DNA of 10,835 nucleotides from JBLFWJ01 sp047611425. GTDB lineage: Bacteria > Bacteroidota > Bacteroidia > UBA10329. Made by a program: the position numbers and the translations under genes. Below are positions 1 through 7,014 of this stretch, in pieces. Within the stretch, counting starts at the first letter, position 1; each line of letters begins with the position of its first letter. The DNA lies in the NCBI GenBank assembly GCA_047611425.1, contig JBLFWJ010000115.1:1-10835 (forward strand), given 5' to 3'. A model generated the notes under the pieces. It was not told the DNA's origin and did no database searches. It saw only the letters and a program-made list of their open reading frames with translations.

Positions 1-1051
1 CCATGCAGGCCACAAGTCTTCTATCCGTGAACTGATCTTTCACCGCACCTGTTGTCGCCTCCAGCTTGGAAGGTGAATGAGCAAAGTCTTTAAAAACCGA
101 ACTGTTTTCTCCTTCAGCAACTAACTCCAAACGCATAGATGCACCTTTAAAAGTGCAAATGGCTTCATAAAAGAGCTTGTCGGTGACTCCGATGTTATTG
201 CAAACCAAACGGGCACCTTCCAGATTCATCAAATTGTGAAGGCCAAAAACCTTTAATGGGACTTCTCCAATACCAGTTAATAAAACGGTGATACCATTCC
301 TATTCTCGTGAGTAGGAATACCATAAGGCAATCTGTCAACCGTTACATCTTCATCTTCTGCAACAGCCTTTACTTCTGCATCTTCTGAACAGTAAATCAG
401 TTGCCCTCCTTTCTCGATTAGGTCAACGAAAATGCTGAACTGCTCCACATAATTTTCGAACGTAGGAAACACGTTAATGTGATCCCAACTTATACCGCTG
501 ATCAAACCAACATCTGGTTTGTAGAGATGGAACTTGGGCCTGCGATCAATTGGTGAAGACAGGTATTCATCACCCTCAAGAATGACAACAGGAGCATCAT
601 CCGTTAATCGCACCATCGTGTCAAAGCCCTCTAATTGAGCTCCAACCATATAATCTGCATCCACATTATGGTGATGAAGAACATGAAGAATCATGGCCGT
701 GATGGAAGTTTTACCATGGCTTCCTCCTATTACAACTCGCTTCTTGTTCTTCGTCTGTTCGTAGAGATATTCTGGATACGAGTAGATCGGCAGATTCAGT
801 TCCTGTGCTTTCAGTAATTCAGGATTGTCAGCGCGAGCGTGCATTCCGAGAATAACGGCTTCCAAATCTGTCGAGATTTTCTCAGGAAACCATCCTTGAG
901 CATCTGGCAGTAAGCCAGCGGCTTTCAACCTTCCTTTTGAGGGTTCAAAAATCTCATCATCACTCCCCGAAACGGCATAGCCTTTATGATGTAAGGCCAA
1001 AGCCAAATTGTGCATGGCGCTACCACCAATCGCAATAAAATGTACCCGCAT
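1..1051 (-). CDS. mpl: Mpl/MurC-like Mur ligase (peptidoglycan peptide ligase), C-terminus cut off by window edge
   Basis: My own translation from the ATG at 1051-1049 gives 350 codons, open to the left edge; the family is usually about 450 residues, so roughly the last 100 are missing. The start MRVHFIAIGGSAMHNLA is a MurC/Mpl-type nucleotide-binding N-terminus. The central ATP-binding P-loop GGSHGKTS lies at residues 109-116, followed by EGDEY (about 159-163), SWDHINVFP (about 188-196) and, entering the C-terminal domain, DFAHSPSK (about 322-329). The family joins a peptide or amino acid to UDP-N-acetylmuramate in the cytoplasm. Mpl attaches recycled L-Ala-gamma-D-Glu-meso-Dap tripeptide, while MurC attaches L-alanine. 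I favour Mpl because the GGSAMHNLA and SHGKTSIT wording resembles the Bacteroidota Mpl-like group, but MurC-type activity cannot be excluded. The 81-bp gap to the upstream gene shows no convincing promoter or terminator, so read-through from 1133-2218 is plausible. Confidence 0.85.
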   Translation of the reverse strand, partial: MRVHFIAIGGSAMHNLALALHHKGYAVSGSDDEIFEPSKGRLKAAGLLPDAQGWFPEKISTDLEAVILGMHARADNPELLKAQELNLPIYSYPEYLYEQTKNKKRVVIGGSHGKTSITAMILHVLHHHNVDADYMVGAQLEGFDTMVRLTDDAPVVILEGDEYLSSPIDRRPKFHLYKPDVGLISGISWDHINVFPTFENYVEQFSIFVDLIEKGGQLIYCSEDAEVKAVAEDEDVTVDRLPYGIPTHENRNGITVLLTGIGEVPLKVFGLHNLMNLEGARLVCNNIGVTDKLFYEAICTFKGASMRLELVAEGENSSVFKDFAHSPSKLEATTGAVKDQFTDRRLVACM

Positions 1052-1132
1052 ATTGAGTTAAACCAGAGTTAACATTGCGAGGCAAGTTATGTGAATCTAC
1101 AAGTTGGTTAGAGCCAGACTAAAGGCATGTTA

Positions 1133-2218
1133 TCACGGACTTCTTCTTAATAACTCATGCTCAATCAGCATGGCGATATTCAGCGCTTTGCAGCGGTAGC
1201 GAAAGTGAAATAGTGAATTCTTAGAGAGATTTTGAGCTAGTGAATTCTCAAATGCCGACAGCATTCCAGCGTGGAAAAAGTAGCCTTCGGAATCATTCAC
1301 AACCTTCTTAGCGTCTAGACTTGATTCAGCCTGATTCAATTCTTGTACACCCAATAAGAGCTTGGCGTTTACTGCTACCAGCTGATTTAAATGAGGCAAG
1401 TTGGTTGCAAGAAGATCATCCAAGTCGCGCACAAGTTTCTCTCGATGCTTTGATAAGCTAATCTGAGGAAACCTGCGAATGAGTCGAGCGACATGGTATA
1501 TGATTAAATCAGGTTTGGGATAATTCGCTGCTGCATAAAACGGTGCAGAAAGATGGTATCCGTTTTCAATTACACCATCAATAAAAGCGATGGAATCCTC
1601 AACAATCGATTCTTCTACGTTTCTTCCTTTTAGGAATAAAAGCGCATTGCACATCACCACTGCATCAAACTCGATGCGCATTTTTTCACCGAAAAAAGTG
1701 CTGATTGCACCCAACTCTTTAAACTCTGACCAAGTGTTTTCAATTGGCTTCTTGCTCAGGTTTGCATGACTAGAAAACAAGACAGTCAAATCATGTACTT
1801 CTTTTTCAGAATGATTAACGAGTAAATGAGCCAATGCGGTATCATCGGCATCATCCGGTATACGAAAATGCTCGAATTTTCTCATGAACAAACCATTTGG
1901 AAAATGACGGGACGGCTTGGTTTGCCAAAAGTTGTAAGTCGGCTTACCGCCCTTGTTTCGGAATAGTGGAATAATGGAGCTTGCAGCTTCAATAATCGAA
2001 TTCGCGAGTTCTCGTTCGGCATCGCTCATCAAGTCTAAATGAGACTTTAACGTGTACGCAACTGTAGCTGTAAAGAACAGATTGTCATCCTCCCTAGAAT
2101 ATGGAAGAAACGGGTGATACCGTTGAGAAGGAAAAGATCCAGTTGGATAAACGCCCTCACCATCTGAAGCTAATGCTTTCAGCTGTTCAAGTAGGCCTGT
2201 AACTGCGGATTTTTCCAA
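1133..2218 (-). CDS. Predicted alpha-helical protein with a class II terpene-cyclase-like DADDTA motif; function unknown
   Basis: This 361-residue protein has no signal peptide or membrane segment that I can see and looks mostly helical. Its most telling segment is IPDDADDTALAHLL (residues 120-133), which matches the DxDDTA signature of squalene-hopene and copalyl-diphosphate cyclases; there the middle aspartate is the proton donor. Other seemingly conserved patches are YSREDDNLFFT (40-50), YNFWQTKPSRHFPNG (95-109), EFDAVVMCNALL (183-194) and a tyrosine/arginine-rich IIYHVARLIRRF (239-250). I see no clear QW repeats (QxxxGxW), and the length equals about one alpha/alpha-barrel rather than two. 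It could be a single-domain cyclase-like enzyme or a non-catalytic relative of the alpha/alpha-toroid fold. The start must be TTG (2218-2216): an in-frame TAG sits two codons upstream and the first in-frame ATG is near residue 64. It follows the M42 peptidase by 44 bp and is probably co-transcribed with it. The gene call is strong; the function is a motif-based inference. Confidence 0.8.
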   Translation of the reverse strand: MEKSAVTGLLEQLKALASDGEGVYPTGSFPSQRYHPFLPYSREDDNLFFTATVAYTLKSHLDLMSDAERELANSIIEAASSIIPLFRNKGGKPTYNFWQTKPSRHFPNGLFMRKFEHFRIPDDADDTALAHLLVNHSEKEVHDLTVLFSSHANLSKKPIENTWSEFKELGAISTFFGEKMRIEFDAVVMCNALLFLKGRNVEESIVEDSIAFIDGVIENGYHLSAPFYAAANYPKPDLIIYHVARLIRRFPQISLSKHREKLVRDLDDLLATNLPHLNQLVAVNAKLLLGVQELNQAESSLDAKKVVNDSEGYFFHAGMLSAFENSLAQNLSKNSLFHFRYRCKALNIAMLIEHELLRRSP

Positions 2219-2262
2219 GACCTATGGGGATTAATTTGATCGCTTGGCCTACAAGCAATAGA

Positions 2263-3333
2263 TTACTTGAAGTAACTGAAGTCGTGACCTGATTCCAATT
2301 GCATCAAGAATTCATACATCAAATCAGTAACGGATTCCACATCATTTTTGTGTACCGTTTCAACCGTTGTATGCATGTATTTAAGCGCCAAGGAAATCAA
2401 TGCACTTGGCACTCCTTCTGCAGAATATGCAAACGCGTCCGTGTCTGTTCCCGTTGCACGAGAAGCAGCAGCACGCTGAAAAGGAATGTCCTTTTTTGTA
2501 GCTGTGTCAATGATCATTTGCAGCACATTATTGTGGACTGCAGGGCCATACGTCAAAACGGGGCCGAGCCCTGCTGTCTGATCTCCTTGTAGTTTCTTCT
2601 CATACATAGGAGTCTGAGTATCGTGACACACATCTGTAACAATTGCCAAGTCTGGTTTGATCCTTCTAGAAATCATTTCCGCACCTCTCAATCCTACTTC
2701 TTCTTGAACAGAGTTCACGATGTACAAACCAAACGGTAGCTTCTTTCCACTCTCGTGAATCCTCCTTGCAACCTCAGCAATCATATAACCGCCTATGCGA
2801 TTATCCAGTGCTCGTCCAACTAAGAACTTATTGTTCAGTTCCATCAATTCATCTTCGAATGTGATGACGCAACCAACGTGAACACCCATCTTCTCCACTT
2901 CCTCTTTATTATCCGCTCCTATGTCGATGTAGATGTTTTCCAGTTTTGGTGTTTCTTCTTTTGAAGGAATGCGAACATGAATTGCTGGCCAACCAAAAAC
3001 GCCTTTCACAATGCCTTTAGGCGTGTAAATGTTTACACGCTTGCTTGGTGCGATCATGTGGTCAGACCCACCGTTTCTACGCACGTAAATCAATCCTTCA
3101 GGAGTGATGTAATTCACGAACCAGGCGATCTCATCAGCATGCGCTTCAATCACAACTTTGTAATCTGCTTCTGGATTGATTACGCCAACTGCAGATCCAT
3201 AAGAATCCGTGAAATGGGTATCGATGTAAGGTTCAATATGCTTCAACCAAAGCTTCTGTCCTGAGGATTCAAAACCTGTTGGGGAAGAGTTGTTTAAATA
3301 GCTGTAAAGGAAATCTCTGCTCGTATCGTTCAT
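2263..3333 (-). CDS. M42 family metallopeptidase (glutamyl/leucyl aminopeptidase type)
   Basis: At 356 residues the protein has normal length for the M42 (PepA/FrvX/YsdC-like) family: cytoplasmic, di-metal aminopeptidases that usually form dodecameric tetrahedra and trim peptides from the N-terminus. All expected active-site elements are visible: H65 in EAHADE, D177 in ALDNR (bridging metal ligand), the catalytic pair E211-E212 in QEEVGLRGA, D234 in VTDVCHD and H321 in KYMHTTVE. The stretch between about residues 80 and 165 corresponds to the inserted beta-rich dimerisation domain. The ATG at 3333 is supported by a -7-like promoter element ending about 20 bp upstream. It heads a likely operon with the DADDTA protein and the Mpl-like ligase. 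A link to recycling of wall peptides is possible from this context, but the family's broad peptide specificity means it may simply be general peptide turnover. Confidence 0.93.
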   Translation of the reverse strand: MNDTSRDFLYSYLNNSSPTGFESSGQKLWLKHIEPYIDTHFTDSYGSAVGVINPEADYKVVIEAHADEIAWFVNYITPEGLIYVRRNGGSDHMIAPSKRVNIYTPKGIVKGVFGWPAIHVRIPSKEETPKLENIYIDIGADNKEEVEKMGVHVGCVITFEDELMELNNKFLVGRALDNRIGGYMIAEVARRIHESGKKLPFGLYIVNSVQEEVGLRGAEMISRRIKPDLAIVTDVCHDTQTPMYEKKLQGDQTAGLGPVLTYGPAVHNNVLQMIIDTATKKDIPFQRAAASRATGTDTDAFAYSAEGVPSALISLALKYMHTTVETVHKNDVESVTDLMYEFLMQLESGHDFSYFK

Positions 3334-3352
3334 GTTGTCAATTGAAGGATGC

Positions 3353-3360
3353 CGAAGATA
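3353..3360 (-). promoter_or_regulatory. Probable Bacteroidota -7 promoter element for the M42 peptidase operon
   Basis: The minus strand reads TATCTTCG, one mismatch from the Bacteroidota -7 consensus TAnnTTTG. The -33 region about 20 bp upstream is TTAAC rather than a clean TTG. Transcription would start near 3347-3349, leaving a leader of about 15 nt before the ATG at 3333. It lies in the 95-bp gap below the orphan membrane gene, consistent with a new transcription unit starting here. Confidence 0.45.
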
Positions 3361-3428
3361 ATATATCGTCTTGAAGTTAATAGTGCATCCGAGTGGTCGT
3401 TTAGTCGTGGCTGACCAACGTTTTATTG

Positions 3429-4310
3429 TCAGAAACGGTTAATTGACGACAAGCACTTTCTGAGAAGAATTGAATTTCCTTTGAACATAACGAAGTATAA
3501 AAACAGTTGCTTTCTGTAAACTTTTAAATGCCTCCATTGATTTTCATATGCAGACGAAGCTGGAATCAAATTATCATTCATTTTCCTAGCCATTGCCAAA
3601 TCAGGATACTTCCGATTCAAAATTCTTAAAGGCAATACCAATTTTCTATGAACTATATCTGGTCTTCTTCTTTCCAACTGATTCTGCCAATTAACATGAA
3701 TCTTGCCTACTTCATTAAAATAATTCTTCAAACTGGGATCACTTTGAATCCTTGCTTTTTCAGGAATAAGACCGTCAATAAATTTGCGATGACTATTCAC
3801 TGGCAAATTTCTTAGGTCATTCAATTCATTGTATTTGACAACGAACCCTTCAAATTGAACTAAAGTTTTTTCATGCCACTTGTCAACGGCATATATGGTT
3901 TCCCAAATCTTGTTGAACGGTTTTATTTTTCGCGATTTAAAGGCACCATAAAGGTTTTCAGGTCCAGTAAAAAAGGCCGTGTAACATTCTTGATAACCAA
4001 TATCCTCGAATAATCGAACTGGATATAAAGTGACCGCAGCAAAATAGAATTCTTCTTTTTTATCAATCCTTACAGTCTCAGTGGATCTGAAATATCCTTC
4101 TGCCTGCTTTCGAATCTGTTTAGAGAGTACCTCGGTAGTGCGGTTAAAATTCCTTCGTTGATTTTTCCTATTTAGATATTTTTCAATCTGTCTTGCAATC
4201 CATTGAATTAAAAAACCAAGAATAAATACGGTCAACGTAATCAATATCGTTGCCGAGGTTCCTGTATCAATATTGAAATAGGACCTTATTAAAGTCTGCA
4301 ATTCCTCCAT
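3429..4310 (-). CDS. Hypothetical single-pass membrane-anchored protein, family not recognised
   Basis: I do not recognise this 293-residue protein. It has one hydrophobic helix at about residues 19-40 (ATILITLTVFILGFLIQWIA) followed at once by a very basic stretch (QIEKYLNRKNQRRNFNR). By the positive-inside rule this puts the short N-terminus outside and the roughly 250-residue remainder in the cytoplasm. The soluble part is rich in K, R, N, F and Y, lacks clustered cysteines or an obvious nucleotide-binding or metal motif, and is probably helical. The gene is visibly more AT-rich than its neighbours, sits alone between the pnp terminator and the M42 promoter, and has no clear promoter of its own in the 85 bp upstream. 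These are traits of a lineage-specific or transferred gene. The ATG at 4310 is chosen because it places the membrane anchor normally. Long open frame and sensible topology support it being real. Confidence 0.7.
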   Translation of the reverse strand: MEELQTLIRSYFNIDTGTSATILITLTVFILGFLIQWIARQIEKYLNRKNQRRNFNRTTEVLSKQIRKQAEGYFRSTETVRIDKKEEFYFAAVTLYPVRLFEDIGYQECYTAFFTGPENLYGAFKSRKIKPFNKIWETIYAVDKWHEKTLVQFEGFVVKYNELNDLRNLPVNSHRKFIDGLIPEKARIQSDPSLKNYFNEVGKIHVNWQNQLERRRPDIVHRKLVLPLRILNRKYPDLAMARKMNDNLIPASSAYENQWRHLKVYRKQLFLYFVMFKGNSILLRKCLSSINRF

Positions 4311-4339
4311 TCGATAATTTAGCTATTTGAAAATAACAA

Positions 4340-4371
4340 AAAGCCCGATCAACACTTGTTGTTCGGGCTTT
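4340..4371 (-). terminator. Intrinsic terminator after pnp
   Basis: On the minus strand a 9-bp stem AAAGCCCGA/TCGGGCTTT is followed inward by a T-T mismatch and a 4-bp CAAC/GTTG stem with a 4-nt loop. The descending arm runs into a T-rich tract (TTTTTGTTATTTT). It begins 24 bp below the pnp stop and so closes the rpsO-pnp unit. The symmetric A/T flanks would also let it work on the opposite strand, but no plus-strand gene converges on it. Confidence 0.85.
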
Positions 4372-4395
4372 CAAATTCAATTTAAACGAAGCTGA

Positions 4396-6525
4396 TTACT
4401 CTGCTCCTTCCTTTTCAGGACGAGGAAGTAGACGCTTGCGAGAAAGCTTCAGTTTTCCGGTCTTCTGATCCATTTCGATCAACTTAACCTCAACCTCATC
4501 ACCTTCTTTCAATACTTCTTCAACCTTCTCTAGTCTTCTCCACTCAATTTCTGAGATGTGAAGTAGTCCGTCTTTTCCTGGCATGATCTCAACAAACGCA
4601 CCGAAAGGAAGAATTGACTTCACTCGTCCTTTGTACACCTCGCCTACTTCTGGAATTGCTGTGATCGCTTTGATACGGTCAACCGCGCTTTCGATAGATT
4701 GCTTGTTGCTTGCCATAATCTGGATGTGTCCAACTCCATCCTCTTCTTGAATGTTGATGGTAGCACCAGTTACTTCTTGCATTTCCTGAATGATCTTTCC
4801 GCCTGGTCCGATAACCGCACCAATCATATCCTTAGGAATTTGCATTGCCACAATCCTAGGAGCGTGATCCTTGAAGTCTCCTTTCGCAGTTTCAAGCGTC
4901 TTGTTCATTTCACCAAGGATGTGCAATCTTCCTTCCTTAGCCTGAGCCAATGCTTCGGCCAATACTTCGTAAGGAAGTCCGTCAACCTTCATATCCATCT
5001 GAACTGCCGTGATACCTTTTGTAGTACCAGCAACTTTAAAGTCCATATCTCCCAAGAAATCCTCGTCTCCAAGAATGTCAGAAAGGATGGCATATTTTCC
5101 TTCGTCATAGATAAGGCCCATGGCGATACCGGAAACACCTCCTTGCATCTTAATTCCTGCATCCATCAATGCCAATGATCCAGCACAAACTGTTGCCATT
5201 GAAGATGAACCGTTTGATTCAAGAATCTCAGAAACGACACGTACTGTGTAAGCATTGTCTTCTGGAAGAACCATTCTCAAAGCACGCTCAGCCAAGTTAC
5301 CGTGACCAATCTCTCTTCTACTTGTTCCTCTTAGGAAACGAGCCTCACCAGTTGAGTAAGGAGGGAAGTTGTAGTGTAGGTAGAAGTTTTCGAATCCTTC
5401 TTGAGTTACTGAATCAACTCTCTGCTCGTCTAGCTTACCACCTAAAGTAACGGTAGTCAAAGACTGAGTTTCACCTCTTGTAAAGATTGAAGAACCGTGT
5501 GCAGAAGGGATGTAATCAACTTCTGTCCAGATAGGTCGAACCTCATCTGTCTTTCTTCCGTCCAATCGTACTCTTTCAGTAAGGATGCAATCTCTTACAG
5601 CCTTCTTCTGAGCATACTTGAAGTATCCTGGAAGCATTGATAGCAATCCTTTCTCATCCTCGCTTAGTGTAGCGATAAAGTCTTCCTTGATTTTGCTTAG
5701 GCTGTTGCTTCGATCCTGTTTTGCAGAACCAGACTTAGCCATTTCGTAAACCAATGGATAACAGAAGTCATAAACTTTCTGCTTGAAATCGTCATCATGT
5801 GATTCGTGGTCGTACTCTCTCTTTGGAGAAGACTTAGAAACCTGTGAAGCCAATTCGTTCTGTCCAGCAATCTGCTTCTTTATAGCATCATGGCCCAACT
5901 TAATTGCCTCAAGCATCTGATCTTCAGAAGTCTCGTGCATCTCGCCTTCAACCATAGTGATGTCGGTGGCAGTAGCAGCAATCATCATATCCATTTCAGC
6001 TTTACTCAAAGCTTCCTTAGATGGATTCAATACGAACTTACCATCGATTAACGCTACTCTCACTTCTGAGATAGGGCCTCCAAATGGGATATCAGAAACA
6101 GACAATGCAGCACTTGCAGCCAATCCGGCTAAAGCATCAGGCATAATTTCTGGATCATGAGAAATCAAGTTGATAATCACCTGAACTTCAGAGTGATAAT
6201 CTGCTGGGAACATCGGACGCAAAGCTCTGTCTACCAATCGGCAAACTAAGATCTCAGCTGTAGATGGTCTTGCTTCTCTTTTAAAGAATCCGCCTGGAAA
6301 TTTTCCGGCAGATGCATATTTTTCTTGGTAGTCAACAGATAGTGGAAGAAAGTCTACACCTTCTCTTGCGCCTAGTGACGACACTACGGTTGCCATAAGC
6401 ATGCAGTCACCTGCTCTTACGATTACAGAGCCATCGGCCTGCTTGGCCAATCGGCCTGTTTCTAGGGTAACGGGTACGCCATTACCAATGTCAATTGTTG
6501 CTTTTATTCCTACTGGAGCGTTCAT
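4396..6525 (-). CDS. pnp: Polynucleotide phosphorylase (polyribonucleotide nucleotidyltransferase)
   Basis: PNPase degrades RNA 3'-to-5' by phosphorolysis and can add heteropolymeric tails; it works as a cytoplasmic trimer. The 709 residues have the full family layout: RNase PH domain 1 (about 10-145), the helical linker domain (about 240-310), RNase PH domain 2 (about 325-545), a KH domain (about 555-617) with the GPGG loop at 573-576, and an S1 domain (about 627-697). The catalytic metal-site residues of the second core are visible in GDEDFLGDMDFK as D489, D495 and K497, by analogy with E. coli D486, D492 and K494. The RNA-binding loop is FFKRE (80-84) rather than E. coli FFRRE. The gene follows rpsO by 136 bp, the classic rpsO-pnp order, and the spacer holds two hairpins that may control its expression. 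The ATG at 6525 fits the family N-terminus. Confidence 0.98.
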   Translation of the reverse strand: MNAPVGIKATIDIGNGVPVTLETGRLAKQADGSVIVRAGDCMLMATVVSSLGAREGVDFLPLSVDYQEKYASAGKFPGGFFKREARPSTAEILVCRLVDRALRPMFPADYHSEVQVIINLISHDPEIMPDALAGLAASAALSVSDIPFGGPISEVRVALIDGKFVLNPSKEALSKAEMDMMIAATATDITMVEGEMHETSEDQMLEAIKLGHDAIKKQIAGQNELASQVSKSSPKREYDHESHDDDFKQKVYDFCYPLVYEMAKSGSAKQDRSNSLSKIKEDFIATLSEDEKGLLSMLPGYFKYAQKKAVRDCILTERVRLDGRKTDEVRPIWTEVDYIPSAHGSSIFTRGETQSLTTVTLGGKLDEQRVDSVTQEGFENFYLHYNFPPYSTGEARFLRGTSRREIGHGNLAERALRMVLPEDNAYTVRVVSEILESNGSSSMATVCAGSLALMDAGIKMQGGVSGIAMGLIYDEGKYAILSDILGDEDFLGDMDFKVAGTTKGITAVQMDMKVDGLPYEVLAEALAQAKEGRLHILGEMNKTLETAKGDFKDHAPRIVAMQIPKDMIGAVIGPGGKIIQEMQEVTGATINIQEEDGVGHIQIMASNKQSIESAVDRIKAITAIPEVGEVYKGRVKSILPFGAFVEIMPGKDGLLHISEIEWRRLEKVEEVLKEGDEVEVKLIEMDQKTGKLKLSRKRLLPRPEKEGAE

Positions 6526-6579
6526 TTTTCTCTTCTTTATTAACGTCTAATTATTTCTTTATTTCTGTTTGCAAACGGC

Positions 6580-6600
6580 TTGGTCTGACATTCAGACCAA
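6580..6600 (-). promoter_or_regulatory. pnp leader hairpin II (9-bp perfect stem)
   Basis: The minus-strand RNA can form a perfect 9-bp stem TTGGTCTGA/TCAGACCAA closed by the 3-nt loop ATG. It lies 54 nt upstream of the pnp start codon, with an A-rich unstructured leader in between. No T-tract follows, so it is not a terminator. A processing or stability element, or part of pnp autocontrol as in enterobacteria, is plausible but inferred only from position. Confidence 0.5.
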
Positions 6601-6610
6601 ACCACCAAAT

Positions 6611-6647
6611 ACGAGAAAAGGCAATCAATTAATTGCCTTTCACTCGT
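6611..6647 (-). promoter_or_regulatory. rpsO-pnp intergenic hairpin I (14 bp, interrupted)
   Basis: Two nested stems form one long hairpin: an outer ACGAG/CTCGT (6611-6615 with 6643-6647), a small 1x2 internal loop, then a 9-bp inner stem AAAGGCAAT/ATTGCCTTT (6617-6625 with 6632-6640) with a 6-nt loop. It begins 14 nt after the rpsO stop. As RNA the inner arm ends in UUUU before CUCG, so it could be a leaky terminator that lowers pnp relative to rpsO; an RNase III-type processing site or a 3'-end stabiliser of rpsO mRNA is equally possible. Confidence 0.55.
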
Positions 6648-6661
6648 TCCGTTGGATTGGA

Positions 6662-6931
6662 TTATTTTCTGAGGTTCAATTTCTTGATCAACGCTCTATA
6701 TCCTTCAATGTCCTTTGCTTTAAGGTAATCGAGGAATTTTCTGCGTCTTCCTACCATATTGAGCAATGCTCGCTGCGTTCCGAAATCTTTTCGGTTCGAC
6801 TTCAAATGGTCGGTAAGGTGTCCGATACGAACTGTAAGTTGAGCAACTTGTCCTTCTGTTGTGCCAGTGTTCTCTGGAGCATTTCCGTGCTCCGTATAAA
6901 TCTCGCGCTTTACTTCTGAATTCAAATACAT
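6662..6931 (-). CDS. rpsO: 30S ribosomal protein S15
   Basis: The 89-residue product has the standard S15 length and pattern: GSTEGQ-like segment TGTTEGQVAQLT (about 22-33), HLTDHLKSNRKD (about 38-49), and the C-terminal GRRRKFLDYLK with RALIKKLNLRK at the end. S15 binds the central domain of 16S rRNA early in small-subunit assembly and in some bacteria represses its own translation. The gene lies 79 bp below accD with its own promoter, and directly upstream of pnp, the widely conserved arrangement. The start ATG at 6931 is the only one giving a family-length N-terminus; the leader before it is A-rich with no strong Shine-Dalgarno, usual for ribosomal genes of Bacteroidota. Confidence 0.98.
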   Translation of the reverse strand: MYLNSEVKREIYTEHGNAPENTGTTEGQVAQLTVRIGHLTDHLKSNRKDFGTQRALLNMVGRRRKFLDYLKAKDIEGYRALIKKLNLRK

Positions 6932-6963
6932 CTTTCTTTCTATATGCTTCTTAAAACGAGGCG

Positions 6964-6971
6964 CAAAAGTA
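6964..6971 (-). promoter_or_regulatory. Probable Bacteroidota -7 promoter element for rpsO-pnp
   Basis: The minus strand reads TACTTTTG, an exact match to TAnnTTTG, followed by GCGCC at the expected start-site region. The ATG of rpsO lies about 32 bp downstream, leaving a leader near 25-28 nt. The -33 region is only T-rich, without a clean TTG. Confidence 0.6.
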
Positions 6972-6995
6972 ATTATTTTTCTTGAGGGAAAATCA

Positions 6996-7014
6996 CTGAA
7001 TACGGAATATTCAG
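6996..7014 (-). terminator. Weak hairpin overlapping the accD stop
   Basis: A 7-bp stem CTGAATA/TATTCAG with a 5-nt loop spans the accD stop codon and is followed on the minus strand by TGATTTTCC. The stem is AT-rich and the T-tract is short, so termination would be inefficient. It may partly separate fbaB-accD transcripts from the rpsO promoter just downstream. Confidence 0.3.

Noticed and set aside
635..817. 60-codon plus-strand open frame near the left end
   Set aside because: It is antisense to the P-loop region of the Mpl-like ligase, with no promoter or family match.
4699..5178. 159-codon plus-strand open frame inside pnp
   Set aside because: It overlaps the conserved RNase PH and KH coding sequence antisense, and its composition (Cys, His, Asn, Phe rich) is that of a shadow frame; the same applies to the shorter frame at 5169-5450.
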